The notes: generated by a model from the sequence alone, not told the origin. A stretch of 64,000 bases of DNA from Hygrophila difformis (GCA_030278955.1 JAOANR010000012.1:1267858-1331857); one strand, 5' to 3'. Counted from the stretch's first letter, positions 36,027-47,808 are shown. Translations and numbers: made by a program.

Positions 36027-36877
36027 TGTTAGGGATATTTTTAGTATTGTGAAGATGTTCGTCATTTTGGCCGTTGTTGCAACATCATGTCAACAACACT
36101 TTATTATCTTCACTGGAAAAAGCACAGGATAGTACAGCGACGTGGCATTTCCCCTAGCAGGCCTTAGAGGGTTTTAGTTGGGCCTTAAACCCATATAAAT
36201 ACCTGTCTTCGTCCTTGAGGGTGTATGTGAGTGAAGAGCCGCAATCACAGTCTAGTTTACAGAGGATTAACAGCTTCAAGAGCTGTGATTATGGCGTTTT
36301 GAGAGCTGCTGAAGGAAAACCCCCTGGTTTACGTTGTTTGCAAAAGGCACCAACAACCATCCTGCTGCTGGTATATCTTTACCTGTTGTGTCTTCTACAT
36401 TCTTTATGGGGTAATTAGGATTGTGTTTAGGCATTTCTTAGATCATTGGTTTGTAAACACAATCGGTGTGTATTGTAGGTGTCTTAGCACCTTTGAGCTT
36501 AATTTGATTGATTAGCTAGGTTCATCAAACACCACCTTAGTACCTGCCGGTGAATTGCTTGCATTTGGGTAGATAGTTGATGCTCCCTTGTGTTCTTCCT
36601 AGTCTATTTGGGTAGATAGGAGAGTTCATTGGAATGTAAGGGTATGTAAGGTGTGGTTGACTCTCGTTCAATCAGTTTGGTGGAGATCTAGTGGAATCCC
36701 TGGCTTGGTGCCCCCAGATGTAGATCAGTGGATCGAACTGGGTGATCAAATTCCTTGTGTTCCTATTTTCATTCCGCACTCTGTTTCTTGTGTTTGCCTC
36801 TGGTTGTATTTTGCTGGTTGTTGAGACATCGCTCAAACAACTCTTACAGGGTTTACATATTCTGATTGGGCCTGTCA
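36027..36877 (+). repeat. 5' LTR of the Copia element
   Basis: 851 bp from TGTTAGGG to CCTGTCA, 8090 bp before its partner. A TATAAATA box at about 36194 fits an LTR promoter. The frame at 36215-36418 is LTR sequence and not a gene. Confidence 0.92.
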
Positions 36878-36879
36878 AT

Positions 36880-36891
36880 TGGTATCAGAGC
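36880..36891 (+). other. tRNA-iMet primer-binding site of the Copia element
   Basis: TGGTATCAGAGC begins three bases after the 5' LTR end. Confidence 0.92.
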
Positions 36892-36924
36892 AGGGCTCTA
36901 ACGTTTAGCTGAGTCCGGTCCAAT

Positions 36925-39900
36925 ATGAATAGAGAAGGTGGCTCTGTCTCGAGACCTCCTCTATTTGATGGTTCGAATTATCCATTCTGGAAGAATCGAA
37001 TGAGGATATTTCTTAAGCACACTGGTGTAGATGTCTGGAACGCTGTTCTAACACCCTGGGAACAACCTATGAAAGAGGTCCGCACGCCTGCTACTGAAAC
37101 CTCTGCTGCCATTACTACTTTTGTTCCTGCTACTCAAGAAGAAATGTCAGCTGCTCAGAAGAACAAGGAACAAGGGAACAACATGGCGTTGAATTGTCTA
37201 TTCAATTCTGTGGATGAATCGCAATATCACATCATTTCGAACTGTGAGACAGCTTATGAAGCCTGGACTGCTTTGGAAGCAGCCTATGAAGGATCTGCTG
37301 ATGTTCAAGCCTTAAAGCTTCAGAGAATTGAATCTGCTTTTGATAGTATTCGGATGCAAGAAGATGAGAATATTGTTGCCTATCATGCTCGGTTCAAGAA
37401 ATTAGTAAATGAAGCTCAATCTTTTGGGTTGAAGTATGATGATGCAAAGCTTGTTAGGAAGATGCTGAGGACAGTTACTCGTAGATATCAATCTAAGGTG
37501 TCAACTCTTGAAGAACTTGAGAAGACCAAATCCTTTACCCTTGAAGCATTGGTTGGTTCACTTCAGACTTTTGAAATGAACTACTTGGAAGAGGAGCCTA
37601 CACGTAATCTAGCTTTCAAAGTTGAAGATGAGATTCAGTGCATCGACAATGAAGAGAAGGCTTACCTAACCAAGAAGTTGGCAAGGATGTTACAGGACAA
37701 GAGAGCCAAAAAGCTGAACTACAAGAAAGATGATAAAGGACGTTATCAGCGAGGTGTTTCATCATCCCGTGAACAACCTTCCAAGCATAAGTCAGACAAC
37801 TCCTATGATAAGAGGAAGGGTTATAAGAAGATGGAATTACCTGAAACTTTCAAGAATTTAAAGTGTTACGATTGTGAAGGTGTTGGCCATAAAGCCTCTG
37901 AATGCCCTACTGCTAAGAGAAGGGTTGGAAAAGCTCTTCAAGCTACCTTAAGTGATGGTGAGGTCAGTTGTTCGTCCAAGGAAGAAGGAGATGACAGCGA
38001 GAATGAGGAGATGATAGCCTTCAATGTGAAAGACGTTGTTCTAACAACCGATGACACTCTATCCAAACATTTGTCTGATACAGAGTCTCATGAATCCGAC
38101 AGTGATGCTAGTAGATATGACTACGATGAACTTCTTGCAGGTTATGAATCGGTGAAAGAAGATCATGCTGTTGCTGTTGCAGAGAACAAGAAATTGCTTG
38201 ATCAGAAGGGAGATCTACTGATTCTTATTGATGAGAAGGATGCTGAAATCACAAGTCTCAAGGAATCTTTGGTTACTATGACTACTGAGAGAGATACTCT
38301 ATTGGAGGAAAACACTGCATTACTTGCCAAGACCCAGAAAATAGATAACATGGTTAAAGGCAAAGACAAGCTGGATGAGATCATTAGTCAAGGGAAATCA
38401 CCATCCAATAGAGAAGGTATTGGATACAAGCGCAATTCTAGACCTAACAAGAAAGCTGCACCTACCTTTGTGCGTGCAGGTACACTTGAGACCAGCTCAT
38501 CCAAAGCACCTGAAAAAGTTGATTGTCCAGAGTCCCCCAAGAAGAGCAAAGACTGCCCTTATTGTAAATTCCAGGGTCATCCTGTTCAACTCTGTCAAAG
38601 ACTTACCCAAGATCTTCTTGGTGGTCGCCCGGTTGTTTGGCCATCGCTGGAACTACAGAAGCAGGTCAAACTTACTATGATGTGGATTCCTAAATCCAAG
38701 ATCGTCCCCAAGATGTGTCTCATTGTACTCTCGGCACAGAAAGGACCCAATGATGGTAAGTGGTACTTTGACAGTGGCTGCTCTCGACATATGACAGGTA
38801 AAAAGGATTTTCTTCTTGACTATGTTGAATCTGATTGTGGAGAAGTACTCTATGGAAATGGTGCTCGTAGCAAAATTTGTGGATATGGGAAAGCAAAAGG
38901 TGCAAACATGGGGTTCTTAACTACTGTGTACTATGTTGCTGATCTATCTACAAACCTAATTTCCATAAGCCAACTTTGTGATGAGAAATTTTTTGTGGGT
39001 TTCACTGATGCGGATTGCATGGTTATTGATCCCGCATACAATTGTGTTATTAAGGGAGTTCGATCATCTAACAATTGTTATGTCTTAAAGCCTGCTGTGG
39101 AATCAGTCTTTCTGTCTCAGGTTGAAACAGCAAAGTTGTGGCATCAAAGGTGTGGGCATATGAACTACAAATCTCTTATCCAACTTAGCAAATCTGGCGT
39201 TGTTCGAGGGTTGCCCAAACTACAGAGCAAAGCCAAGGTAGTCTGTGGTGCTTGCACTAAGGGTAAACAAATTCACTCCTCTCACAAAGTAGTGGATACA
39301 ATTCAGACCACAAGGTGCCTTGAGCTGTTGCACATGGATTTGATGGGACCAACAGAAGTGCCTAGCCTAGGTGGTAAGAGGTACATCTTTGTATGAGTTG
39401 ATGATTTCTCTCGTTATACTTGGGTTGATTTCTTAAAATCCAAAGATGAGGCTGTGTTAGTGTTCTCTAAGCTATCTTTAAAGATCATGGCTGAGAAGGA
39501 TCTCAAGATAGGGCGTATTCGATCTGATCATGGGAAAGAGTTTGAAAATCAGTTGTTCGCACAACTCTGCAACAACCTTGGTATTGCTCATGAATATTCA
39601 GCCCCCCATACTCCACAACAGAATGGCGTGGTTGAGCGTAAGAACCGTACTCTGCAGGAGATGGCTCGATCTCTTCTCCATGCTAGTAACCTTGGGAAAC
39701 GTTTTTGGGCTGAAGCTGTCAATATTTCTTGCTACATCATTAATCGTGTGTACATGCGACCTCAGACAACCACTACTCCTTATGAGATTTGGAGAGGAAA
39801 GACTCCTAACATCTCTCACCTTCATGTCTTTGGAAGTTTGTGCTATGCTTTGAAGGATCGAACTATTGTCAAAAAATTCGATTCCAAATATGACGAAGCT

Positions 39901-41880
39901 ATTTTCTTGGGATATTCCGTGGATTCAAGAGCCTACCGTGTTTATTTGAAGAGAACTTCAAAGGTTATTGAAACTATTAATTTTATCTTTGATGATGCTA
40001 ATCTCTCTGCAGGCTCAATCTCTCATCATGATGATGATGATGATCCAATTCGGATTATTCCTCATGTCTCCTCAAGTGCAACTCCTGAAGTAATGCCTCC
40101 TTCCGATCCTATTGATGTTTCTGATACTGAAGACGGTGATCCGGTTGTTGATACAACTGATGAACAACCTTCAGCTCCAGATTCTCCTAAAAGGAGAGGT
40201 CCAAAACGTGGTCCACGAGCACCTAAGTATCACTCTAAGGATGATATCATTGGCGATCCCTCTGGTCCTAGACAGACTCGAGGTCATCAACTAAACATCT
40301 CTGAATTGGCAAATATGTCCTTCCATATTATGCATTGTTTTGTTTCATCTATTGAACCTAAGAATGCTAACGAGGCTTTGCAAGATGAGTTTTGGATAGC
40401 TGCCATGCAGGATGAATTGCTACAATTTAAACGCAATGATGTTTGGGAGTTGATGGAACAACCAACTGGTGTGAATGTCATTGGCACTAAATGGGTTTTT
40501 CGCAACAAGACTGATGAACATGGGAAAATCATTCGCAATAAAGCTCGCTTAGTTGCACAAGGCTTTACTCAGATTGAAGGTCTAGATTATGATGAGACAT
40601 TCGCTCCTGTTGCTCGCATCGAGGCTGTAAGATTATTACTTGCTATCTCTTGCTCTCTTGGTTTTAAATTGTATCAAATGGACATCAAAACCGCCTTTCT
40701 GAATGGCTACATCAAGGAAGACATCTATATGTCTCAGCCCCTTGGTTTTGAATGCCCTGATCATCCTGACTATGTTTATAAGGTCAAGCGTGCTCTTTAT
40801 GGTTTAAAGCAGGCTCCACGTGCCTGGTATGAACGCTTGTCTACATATCTCTTGGATAAAGGCTATGTGCGTGGTAATGTTGATAAGACGTTGTTCGTAC
40901 AACGTACAAACAACCATCTATTGGTCGCACAGATTTATGTGGATGATATTGTTTTTGGCTCTACTTCAGATGATCTTCGAGATGCTTTTGTACACTCCAT
41001 GTAAACTGAATTCGAGATGAGTATGATGGGTGAGCTCACATTCTTCTTAGGGTTACAGATTAAGCAAACTTCTGATTGGATTTTTCTTAATCAAGAGAAG
41101 TATGTTGGCACCATGCTTCAGAAATTCAAAATGGAAGATTGCAAGATTGCCAGATCACCCCTTGGTCAGCATGACAAGATTACCAAAGATGAATCTGGGG
41201 TTTCTGTTAATCAAAAAATGTATCGAAGCATTATTGGAAGTCTCTTATATCTCACTGCTAGTCGTCCGGATATCTCCTTCAGTGTTGGTGTGTGCGCTCG
41301 ATATCAATCTGATCCTAAGGAATCTCACCTTCTTGCTGTGAAAAGGATTCTTCGTTATATTAAAGGTACTCCTGGCCTTGGTCTTTGGTATTCTAAACGG
41401 TCTTCATTGGAGCTAATTGGTTATACAGACTCGGATTGGGTTGGTTGTTCTGACGACCGAAAATCAACCACTGGTGGTTGCTTTTATCTTGGACAGAACT
41501 TAGTCAGCTAGTATTCTCGTAAGCAAAATGTTGTTGCTTTATCTACTGCGGAGGCTGAATATATTGCTGCTGCACATTGTTGTACTCAATTGATTTGGAT
41601 GCGTCAAATGCTTCTGGATTATGGTATTTCCTTGGATGATTTCCTTATTCACTGTGATAGCACCAGTGCCATTAATATTTCCAGGAATCCAGTCCAACAC
41701 AATCGGAGTAAACACATTGACATTCGATTTCACTTCATCCGAAATTTGGTTGAAGATGGTCTATGCAAGTTTCAGCATCTCTCGTCGTTGGAACAACTCG
41801 CGGACATCCTCACAAAGAACTTGGAGACATCTCGATTTGAGTCCCTGAGGCGCAGTTTGGGCCTCTGTTTTTCTCACTAA
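36925..41880 (+). pseudogene. Copia gag-pol with three in-frame stops
   Basis: One continuous frame starts at ATG 36925. Gag spans about 36925-38700 with a CCHC knuckle (37864-37905), an acidic coiled-coil stretch and a second CPYC/HxxxxxC finger (38553-38594). Protease: FDSG near 38766. Integrase: HHCC finger (39140-39260), then core residues in LLHMD, RSDHG and NGVVERKN. Reverse transcriptase: DIKTAFLNG, YGLKQAPRAW and YVDD (about 40936). RNase H: YTDSDW, STAEAEY and KHIDIRFH. Stops are TGA at 39394-39396 (integrase), TAA at 41002-41004 (RT) and TAG at 41509-41511 (RNase H). The frame is otherwise open to TAA at 41878-41880, so it is a young pseudogene. Confidence 0.92.
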
Positions 41881-42089
41881 TTGGGTATGACTCGGGCGGG
41901 CCAATGCTCTACTTGGTTTCTTATTCTCTAGGCCCAGGCCAAAGCCCAGGGGGAGATTCTTTTACACCGATTGAGACGGTTGCCAGTACCTCCACTACTC
42001 ATAACACGTCTCCACTCTCTCTCTCCCCAGTCGACTCTGCATTTCTCCAGTTTCCTCCATTTCTTGCGAAATTTGAATTCTTACCTGCA

Positions 42090-43760
42090 ATGGCGTCCCC
42101 CTCTAGCTCCAATATCAATCCCGATGACGTCGTTGATATCCAGCCACTCGCCGTTGATGACTCACTCTATAAGGCTCGACTTGCTGCACAATCGCCTGAG
42201 GATGATCAGTTTCAAGATGCTCAGGAAGATGTCGATGCTGCAATCGATGATTACTTTGCAGCTGATCCTGATGATGCGGATATGGAGGTCCATCCTGACA
42301 CTGAGAAGGGTTCTAACCCTCAACCTCCCTCGGACAATGTCGAGACTCCATCGGTTGGCGCAGATCCAAAAGCGGATGTTCCAACAACAGCAAACCCTAA
42401 TACGGGTGCTGGAAGTTCGACATCTCCTCCGGTCCCTGCCCCCGGTGCGTCTCCGTCCGTTCCTGTCCCTCCTGGTGCTAGTTCCCCTCTTTCGCCTTCG
42501 GCCGTTGCAACTGGTGATGGGTTGCTAATGTTGGACCCTGAATTGAATGCTCCGCCTCACTCTGGGACTGTACAGCAAGTTCCATTTGGTGGGTCGCCTA
42601 CTGAGGATGTTCCAACTACTTAGGAACAACCATCTCGGGTTGATACTGATGATATTCCTCTGGATGAGATTTGGAGATCACTTCGTGAGAAAGGGAAGCG
42701 CAAGGCTGTTCCGACACCGTCCAACCAACCTTCGAAGAAGAAGTCTAAGAAGGGCACTCCTAAGAAGAAGTCTGCCCCTGTTCTCAAGGAATCCGATGCC
42801 CATTCTCCTCTGTATTTCTCCGCTGATGGAGAAAGGTATGCCTTGGAAACCCTTCACTCTCGTGGTTTCATATCTGAGGAATGTTATGTGCATCCATATT
42901 ATGATCAGATTGGTTTTTCTGAATATCTAGAGAAGAAACATCTTTCTGTTTGGGCTACTTCCCTTAAGCGTTATTCTCCTACTGTTGTTCGTGAATTCTA
43001 TGCCAATTTGCATCCTGATATCCTTGATCCTGTTTCCCCTTGGTACTGTAAGATTTATCTTCGTGGAGAGTTGCTTGAATTTACTCCCTCTGTCTTGAAT
43101 GAGTTGTTGGAACTTCCTACCAACACTGATATGAACAACCCCTTTGATCTGCTTAATGCTGAGCTAGCTACTATAGCCTCTACTATTTCTGCCTCTAAGA
43201 AATCTGCTTTTGGTAGACGTGCTATGAGTCCTTCAGACCTTTCTATGAAATTCAATTGTCTGTTTAGGATTGGTGCTTCCAATTTCTTACCTACATCCAA
43301 TGCTAGCCAGCTTAGTTCTCACATGGGTAAATTCTTGTATTCCATTGATGAATGTCCTGAGATCCTTAACTATGGTTACCTGATCATTAAGCATATGTTG
43401 AGGTTCTCTCATGACAAAATTGAGAAGAATACCCAATTGCCTTATCCTGCTCTCATAACCCTGTTTGCCCATTCCTGCCACTTGCTTGCCTCTAATGAAA
43501 CTTTCATTAAAGTCAAGAAACACTTACCCTCTGATAAGCTTAAAGGTCTTCATAATGACTTCAAGCTTGGGCCTCAAAAGCTTGGATCAGCTCTAGTTGA
43601 TCACATCAGAACTGAGCTGCAACAGGTTGAAAAGGAACTAGGCATTCTGAATGACAAGCAGATGGGCCTGAAGAGGAAGGTTCGAAAGCTGGTTGCCCTA
43701 CTTCCACACTCTTTTGATGCTCCAGCTGAGGGGGAGGATGATTCTGAGGGTACTCCCTGA
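42090..43760 (+). pseudogene. Additional 3' ORF of the SIRE-like element
   Basis: After pol, a Ser/Pro/Asp-rich N-terminal part is followed by a Lys-rich stretch and a C-terminal domain. That domain has VREFYANL, RGELLEFTP and LNELLELP, the pattern of the plant-transposon protein domain often found in additional ORFs of plant retrotransposons. In SIRE elements a gene here was called env-like, but no signal peptide or clear membrane anchor is seen. A TAG at 42621-42623 splits it in frame. The start could be ATG 42090 or the upstream in-frame ATG 41904. Function is unknown. Confidence 0.7.
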
Positions 43761-44104
43761 TCTGCCAAGTAAGGGGGAGTGACAGTGGATAGGATTGCAG
43801 GATTGCTGATTGTTTCACTGATGTTGGAACAACTTTTGTATTTCTGGTTTTCAGACTATGGATATTCTGGATTTTTTGGATTTCTGTAATTGGTGGATAT
43901 TTTGGATATTTCTCTGGGCTGTTATTGAATACTCTCATGGATATTGGTATCTTTTATGAATGGATGTTTTGTCTATGCCTGTTCTTCTTCAGCTCATATT
44001 GTTTGTGGCATGATTACTTGTTGAGATTCTTCTGCTCTCTGCTCATTATTATGACTGTCTGTGCTTTCTCCACTGTTTTGACTACTTGGCCCGATCATCT
44101 CCAC

Positions 44105-44116
44105 AAAGGGGGAGAT
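44105..44116 (+). other. Polypurine tract of the Copia element
   Basis: AAAGGGGGAGAT abuts the 3' LTR at 44117. Confidence 0.9.
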
Positions 44117-44967
44117 TGTTAGGGATATTTTTAGTATTGTGAAGATGTTCGTCATTTTGGCCGTTGTTGCAACATCATGTCAACAACGCTTTATTATCTT
44201 CACTGGAAAAAGCACAGGATAGTACAGTGACGTGGCATTTCCCCTAGCAGGCCTTAGAGGGTTTTAGTTGGGCCTTAAACCCATATAAATACCTGTCTTC
44301 GTCCTTGAGGGTGTATGTGAGTGAAGAGCCGCAATCACAGTCTAGTTTACAGAGGATTAACAGCTTCAAGAGCTGTGATTATGGTGTTTTGAGAGCTGCT
44401 GAAGGAAAACCCCCTGGTTTACGTTGTTTGCAGAAGGCACCAACAACCATCCTGCTGCTGGTATATCTTTACTTGTTGTGTCTTCTACATTCTTTATGGG
44501 GTAATTAGGATTGTGTTTAGGCATTTCTTAGATCATTGGTTTGTAAACACAATCGGTGTGTATTGTAGGTGTCTTAGCACCTTTGAGCTTAATTTGATTG
44601 ATTAGCTAGGTTCATCAAACACCACCTTAGTACCTGCCGGTGAATTGCTTGCATTTGGGTAGATAGTTGATGCTCCCTTGTGTTCTTCCTAGTCTATTTG
44701 GGTAGATAGGAGAGTTCATTGGAATGTAAGGGTATGTAAGGTGTGGTTGACTCTCGTTCAATCAGTTTGGTGGAGATCTAGTGGAATCCCTTGCTTGGTG
44801 CCCCCAGATGTAGATCAGTGGATCGAACTGGGTGATCAAATTCCTTGTGTTCCTATTTTCATTCCGCACTCTGTTTCTTGTGTTTGCCTCTGGTTGTATT
44901 TTGCTGGTTGTTGAGACATCGCTCAAACAACTCTTACAGGGTTTACATATTCTGATTGGGCCTGTCA
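44117..44967 (+). repeat. 3' LTR of the Copia element
   Basis: 851 bp with about six single-base differences from the 5' LTR, for example at the TTTACTTGTTG and AATCCCTTGCTT positions. Confidence 0.92.
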
Positions 44968-45034
44968 AATAATAATAATAATAACAACAACAGAAACAAT
45001 TATTATTTTACTGTGAATAGTGTAACCCTAACTT

Positions 45035-45200
45035 GGCCCGGAATACCCTAAAACCTAGTTTGGCCCGAGGAAACCCACTGTTCCGGGCCAAGTGGAGAGT
45101 ACCGGGCCAAGGGCATACTAATTATGTTTATTAATTAAAGCTTTGGCCCGGGCATTTCATTTGGCCCGGACCGGGCCAAGTGTCCGGGCCAAAGGTTTTT
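45035..45200. repeat. Right subterminal CTTGGCCCGG array of the MULE
   Basis: Seven or eight copies of the motif, in both orientations, run into the right terminal repeat. Confidence 0.75.
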
Positions 45201-45292
45201 CAGTCTTTTCGGGTAAAAAAACTAACTTCCATAAAGCGGCGGGCTGAAAAGTTACTGGCGATTTCTGACAGGGTAATATGTACCATTTTGTC
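45160..45292 (-). repeat. Right terminal inverted repeat of the MULE
   Basis: Read on the minus strand it begins GACAAAATGGTAC and then parallels the left end from CCTGTCAG onwards. Confidence 0.8.
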
Positions 45293-45403
45293 AAAGTAAT
45301 ATTATAAAACTACAATAATATTATACGAATCTAACAAGATCTCACTTGACTATGTTTGTTTGTACATAACTATAATAAAAATTTAAATCAAAGTTAAAGA
45401 GTT

Positions 45404-45625
45404 AATAATGACAAAAAACCATCAGTAATAAAAATCGCCATAAAACTATATGGTTAAATGTTAAAAAGGGCCATAACAAGGAGGCTATTCCGCTTTTAGG
45501 CCATAACAAGTTACAATTATGAAAACAGGCCATAACAAACACAGTTTTGTAAAATTTAGGCCATAGGACCAATTTGAAATTAATAAAGGAACCCAATAAT
45601 TTTTTCTTTATTTCATTCATACCCC
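45404..45625 (+). repeat. Left inverted repeat flanking the pararetrovirus
   Basis: Three copies of GGCCATAACAA spaced ~30-50 bp lie in this arm. Its complement resembles 55905-56105 over about 200 bp (TTTGTTATGGCC, ACTTGTTATGGCCTAAAA and CTATATAGTTTT-like blocks), clearly diverged. No transposase is associated. It may be the remains of a TIR element or foldback that received the viral insertion, or of an inverted duplication. Confidence 0.65.
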
Positions 45626-45711
45626 AAGAAAGTTTGACTTTATTTACTTTAGTTCTTTCTCACTGTACTTAATTTTTCATTATGCAAATGATTCCTAATG
45701 CGCTTGAAAAT

Positions 45712-45723
45712 TGGTATCAGAGC
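45712..45723 (+). other. tRNA-iMet primer-binding site of the pararetrovirus
   Basis: TGGTATCAGAGC sits about 220 bp before the first ORF, within the expected leader. It marks the minus-strand gap of the viral circle and lies within tens of bases of the left end of the integrated copy. Confidence 0.85.
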
Positions 45724-45930
45724 CTAGGTTTTATTGAAGAACATATTAATTATATTATTTATAATATTTTATCTCTTAATGGTGAAGACTTAATTATTTA
45801 ATGGATTCATTTAAATTGAAACCAACGAGTTATTTCCAAATTTTGGAAATAAAAAATAGAAATTTCCAGAGGAAATTCTTGAACTTGTCTATAAGACAAG
45901 ATTTTATTAACAGTAATTTCTTTCATTAAA

Positions 45931-46314
45931 ATGAGAAGAACTGACTGGAAAGAAATTGATCCGGATAGCTCTAAGTTATCACAAGACTTAAGAGAAATCC
46001 AAAAAACGATTCAAGATTATGGCAACCGGGTATTAATTTTACCTGGAAAAATAGATAACCTGAATCAATCAACAGAGGAGATTTTGAAATTGTTTCAAGA
46101 TCTAAAGAAAGAGATTTTGAATTTGAAATTTGACATTTCGGATATCAAGAAAAGGCAGAAGGATATTCCTGGATCTTCCAAGAATAACCAAGCCAATATT
46201 AGAGATGCATTCGAACCCGTACAAGCTTTACATCAAAAAGGTAAAGCAACTATGGTTCCAAAGCAGAAATCACAAGAAGAGCTTATGATCGATCTCCTGA
46301 AAACAGTCGAATGA
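45931..46314 (+). CDS. Small coiled-coil ORF of the pararetrovirus (127 aa)
   Basis: The ORF is intact. Residues ~45-75 show heptads of Leu, Ile and Phe (coiled coil) and the C-terminal third is Lys/Gln-rich. It overlaps the next ORF by the ATGA at 46311-46314, the stop/start arrangement used for termination-reinitiation in several caulimovirids. Size and coiled coil resemble the virion-associated or ORF2-type proteins of the family; the exact counterpart is not certain. Confidence 0.6.
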   Translation: MRRTDWKEIDPDSSKLSQDLREIQKTIQDYGNRVLILPGKIDNLNQSTEEILKLFQDLKKEILNLKFDISDIKKRQKDIPGSSKNNQANIRDAFEPVQALHQKGKATMVPKQKSQEELMIDLLKTVE

Positions 46315-47759
46315 GTGTTTCCAGGGCAGATCTATCAGATCTACAAGAATTAGCAGAATCATTTTCCCAACTTGGGATTATGGATCTGGTTAATGTAAAA
46401 CCCAATGAAGTTCTTCAATTGGGTTATGCGGAAGGAACAGGATCCAACGTGACCCACGATGAACCGCCTGATGTCCCAATGAGAGAAAGTACAGACTTCT
46501 ACATGAACAGGTATCTTGAGGTGCATCTCAATGCAAGACGAAACCCAGGACGAAACCCAAGTAGAGCACCAGAATCCACACCGTGGGCCAAGCCGATGTT
46601 ACAACCATTAAATCCATATGGCATAACACTGAACCTCGACATTATCGACTTCCGAAACATCGAAGACCTGATCGACGAATGGGTAGCTTCAATGAAGATT
46701 GCAGCAACCACCCTGGAACTCGATAAAGAAAACTTTGTCAGATTAATAGAGCTAAGTCTCGAAGGATCGGCAAAGCTGGGCTGGAAAAACTCTACCTCTG
46801 CTTTAAAGGAGCAAATACTCGAGGGAGAATCCAAAAGCACAATCTGCGAAAGGTTTGGCCTCTTATTCAAAACCCATTTTGTAGGAGATGGTTATTTTGA
46901 AGAACAGAGAACAGAAAAAATCAAAGTCTATTCCCAAGCACTGTTGGGTATGGAGTTAAGAAGTATTTGCGCAGTAGACGAATATATCTACTGGTTTCGT
47001 AAATACTATTTTCGGAGTGAGATGACAGCTGAATAGCATGTCCCATGTTCTTTGCAAAGATCTGCAGCCCATGGAGAGAAATGTTGATCCAATCGTACAC
47101 AGTACCCCCTGGTACAGTGGACTCAATAGCCCGAAGAATGTCTTTCTTAAAGGATAAGCTCAGAGAATGGTGTCAACAGGCAGCAGCCCAAAAGAACATC
47201 AAGAGACTAAGAGGTAAAATAAAAAGAACTCCTCTTTGCTGTGAAAATAACGATTTCCCAACAATTATAGGAGGATCAGAAGAAAAGAGGAGAAAGAAGA
47301 AGAGTCGAGGCTCATACAGTTAGGAGTTTCAGAAGACCCCCATTCCGAAGAAGAAGAGCATGGTGGTCCAAGGGCAAGGCCAGATCATACAAAACTGGAC
47401 AAAGAACGGGAACGACGAAGAGTTCATCCCAAGGTTCAACTAGCTCAGCAGCAAGGAGCACGGGGAGAACGACGTCCAAGAGAACATTCAGACGAGCCCA
47501 TACCCGAGCCAACGAAAGTTTCAAAGACTGCAACTGTTGGAAGTGTGGAGCCAGAGGTCATATCTCACCCGATTGCCCTCAGAATCGTGAGGTACGAATG
47601 TACGAAGCCACGGAGGATATCGTGGAAGCGGTCTACCATGGAAAGATGGTACCAATCTATCAGTTTGAAGACATCCCCTCCGATGAAAGCATCTACGAGG
47701 AAGAATTAAAAAGTGACTCGGACTCATATTCAGATGGATCTTCAACCGAGTCTGACTGA
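46311..47759 (+). pseudogene. Coat-protein-like ORF with CCHC finger, frameshifted
   Basis: The open frame 46311-47036 carries the helical core of caulimovirid coat proteins (Trp- and Tyr-rich, with a KYYF motif near its end). TAG at 47034-47036 ends it. Homology continues in a shifted frame (47045-47323), and the original frame resumes with an Arg-rich basic stretch and a CxxCxxxxHxxxxC zinc knuckle (47535-47576). It ends with an acidic Ser/Asp tail and TGA at 47757-47759. Two opposite frame changes around one segment suggest compensating indels. It is a broken copy. Confidence 0.75.
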
Positions 47760-47808
47760 AGAGGACAGGATTCAGACAACTGAAAACCTGTCCAGATTCT
47801 TTTCAAGG

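Larger units (their letters stand above)
36027..44967 (+). mobile_element. Complete SIRE-like Copia retrotransposon, 8941 bp
   Basis: LTRs of 851 bp (36027-36877 and 44117-44967) begin TGTTAGGG and end CCTGTCA. They differ at about six sites, so insertion is recent. Order inside: iMet primer site, gag-protease-integrase-RT-RNase H in one frame, an extra ORF after pol, and the purine tract AAAGGGGGAGAT. The large gag, this purine tract and the extra 3' ORF fit the SIRE lineage. The host site is an AAT microsatellite, which hides the target duplication. The reading frames are broken by single stop codons, so this copy is non-autonomous. Confidence 0.92.
14389..45292. mobile_element. Giant Mutator-like element (MULE), ~30.9 kb with insertions
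   Basis: The two ends are inverted copies of each other over about 130 bp. Shared landmarks are CCTGTCAG, GCCCGCCGCTTTA, GGAAGTTAGTTTTTT and ACCCGAAAAGACTGAAAA. Outside them AAAGTGATA (14380-14388) and AAAGTAATA (45293-45301) are 8 of 9 identical, the size of a MULE duplication. Inside lie a MuDR-type transposase (plus), a ULP1/DUF1985-like gene (minus), subterminal motif arrays and a hairpin array. Removing the later Copia insertion (8941 bp) leaves about 22 kb. MULEs that carry ULP-like genes are known in plants (Kaonashi-type), so the class is known; the size, hairpins and motif arrays are the unusual parts. The exact outermost bases are uncertain by some 10-15 bp. Confidence 0.8.

Noticed and set aside
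36215..36418. 67-codon frame (copy at 44305-44508)
   Set aside because: It is within the Copia LTRs, present twice for that reason, with no domain.
46499..46870. 123-codon minus-strand frame
   Set aside because: It is antisense to the coat-protein-like ORF of the pararetrovirus.
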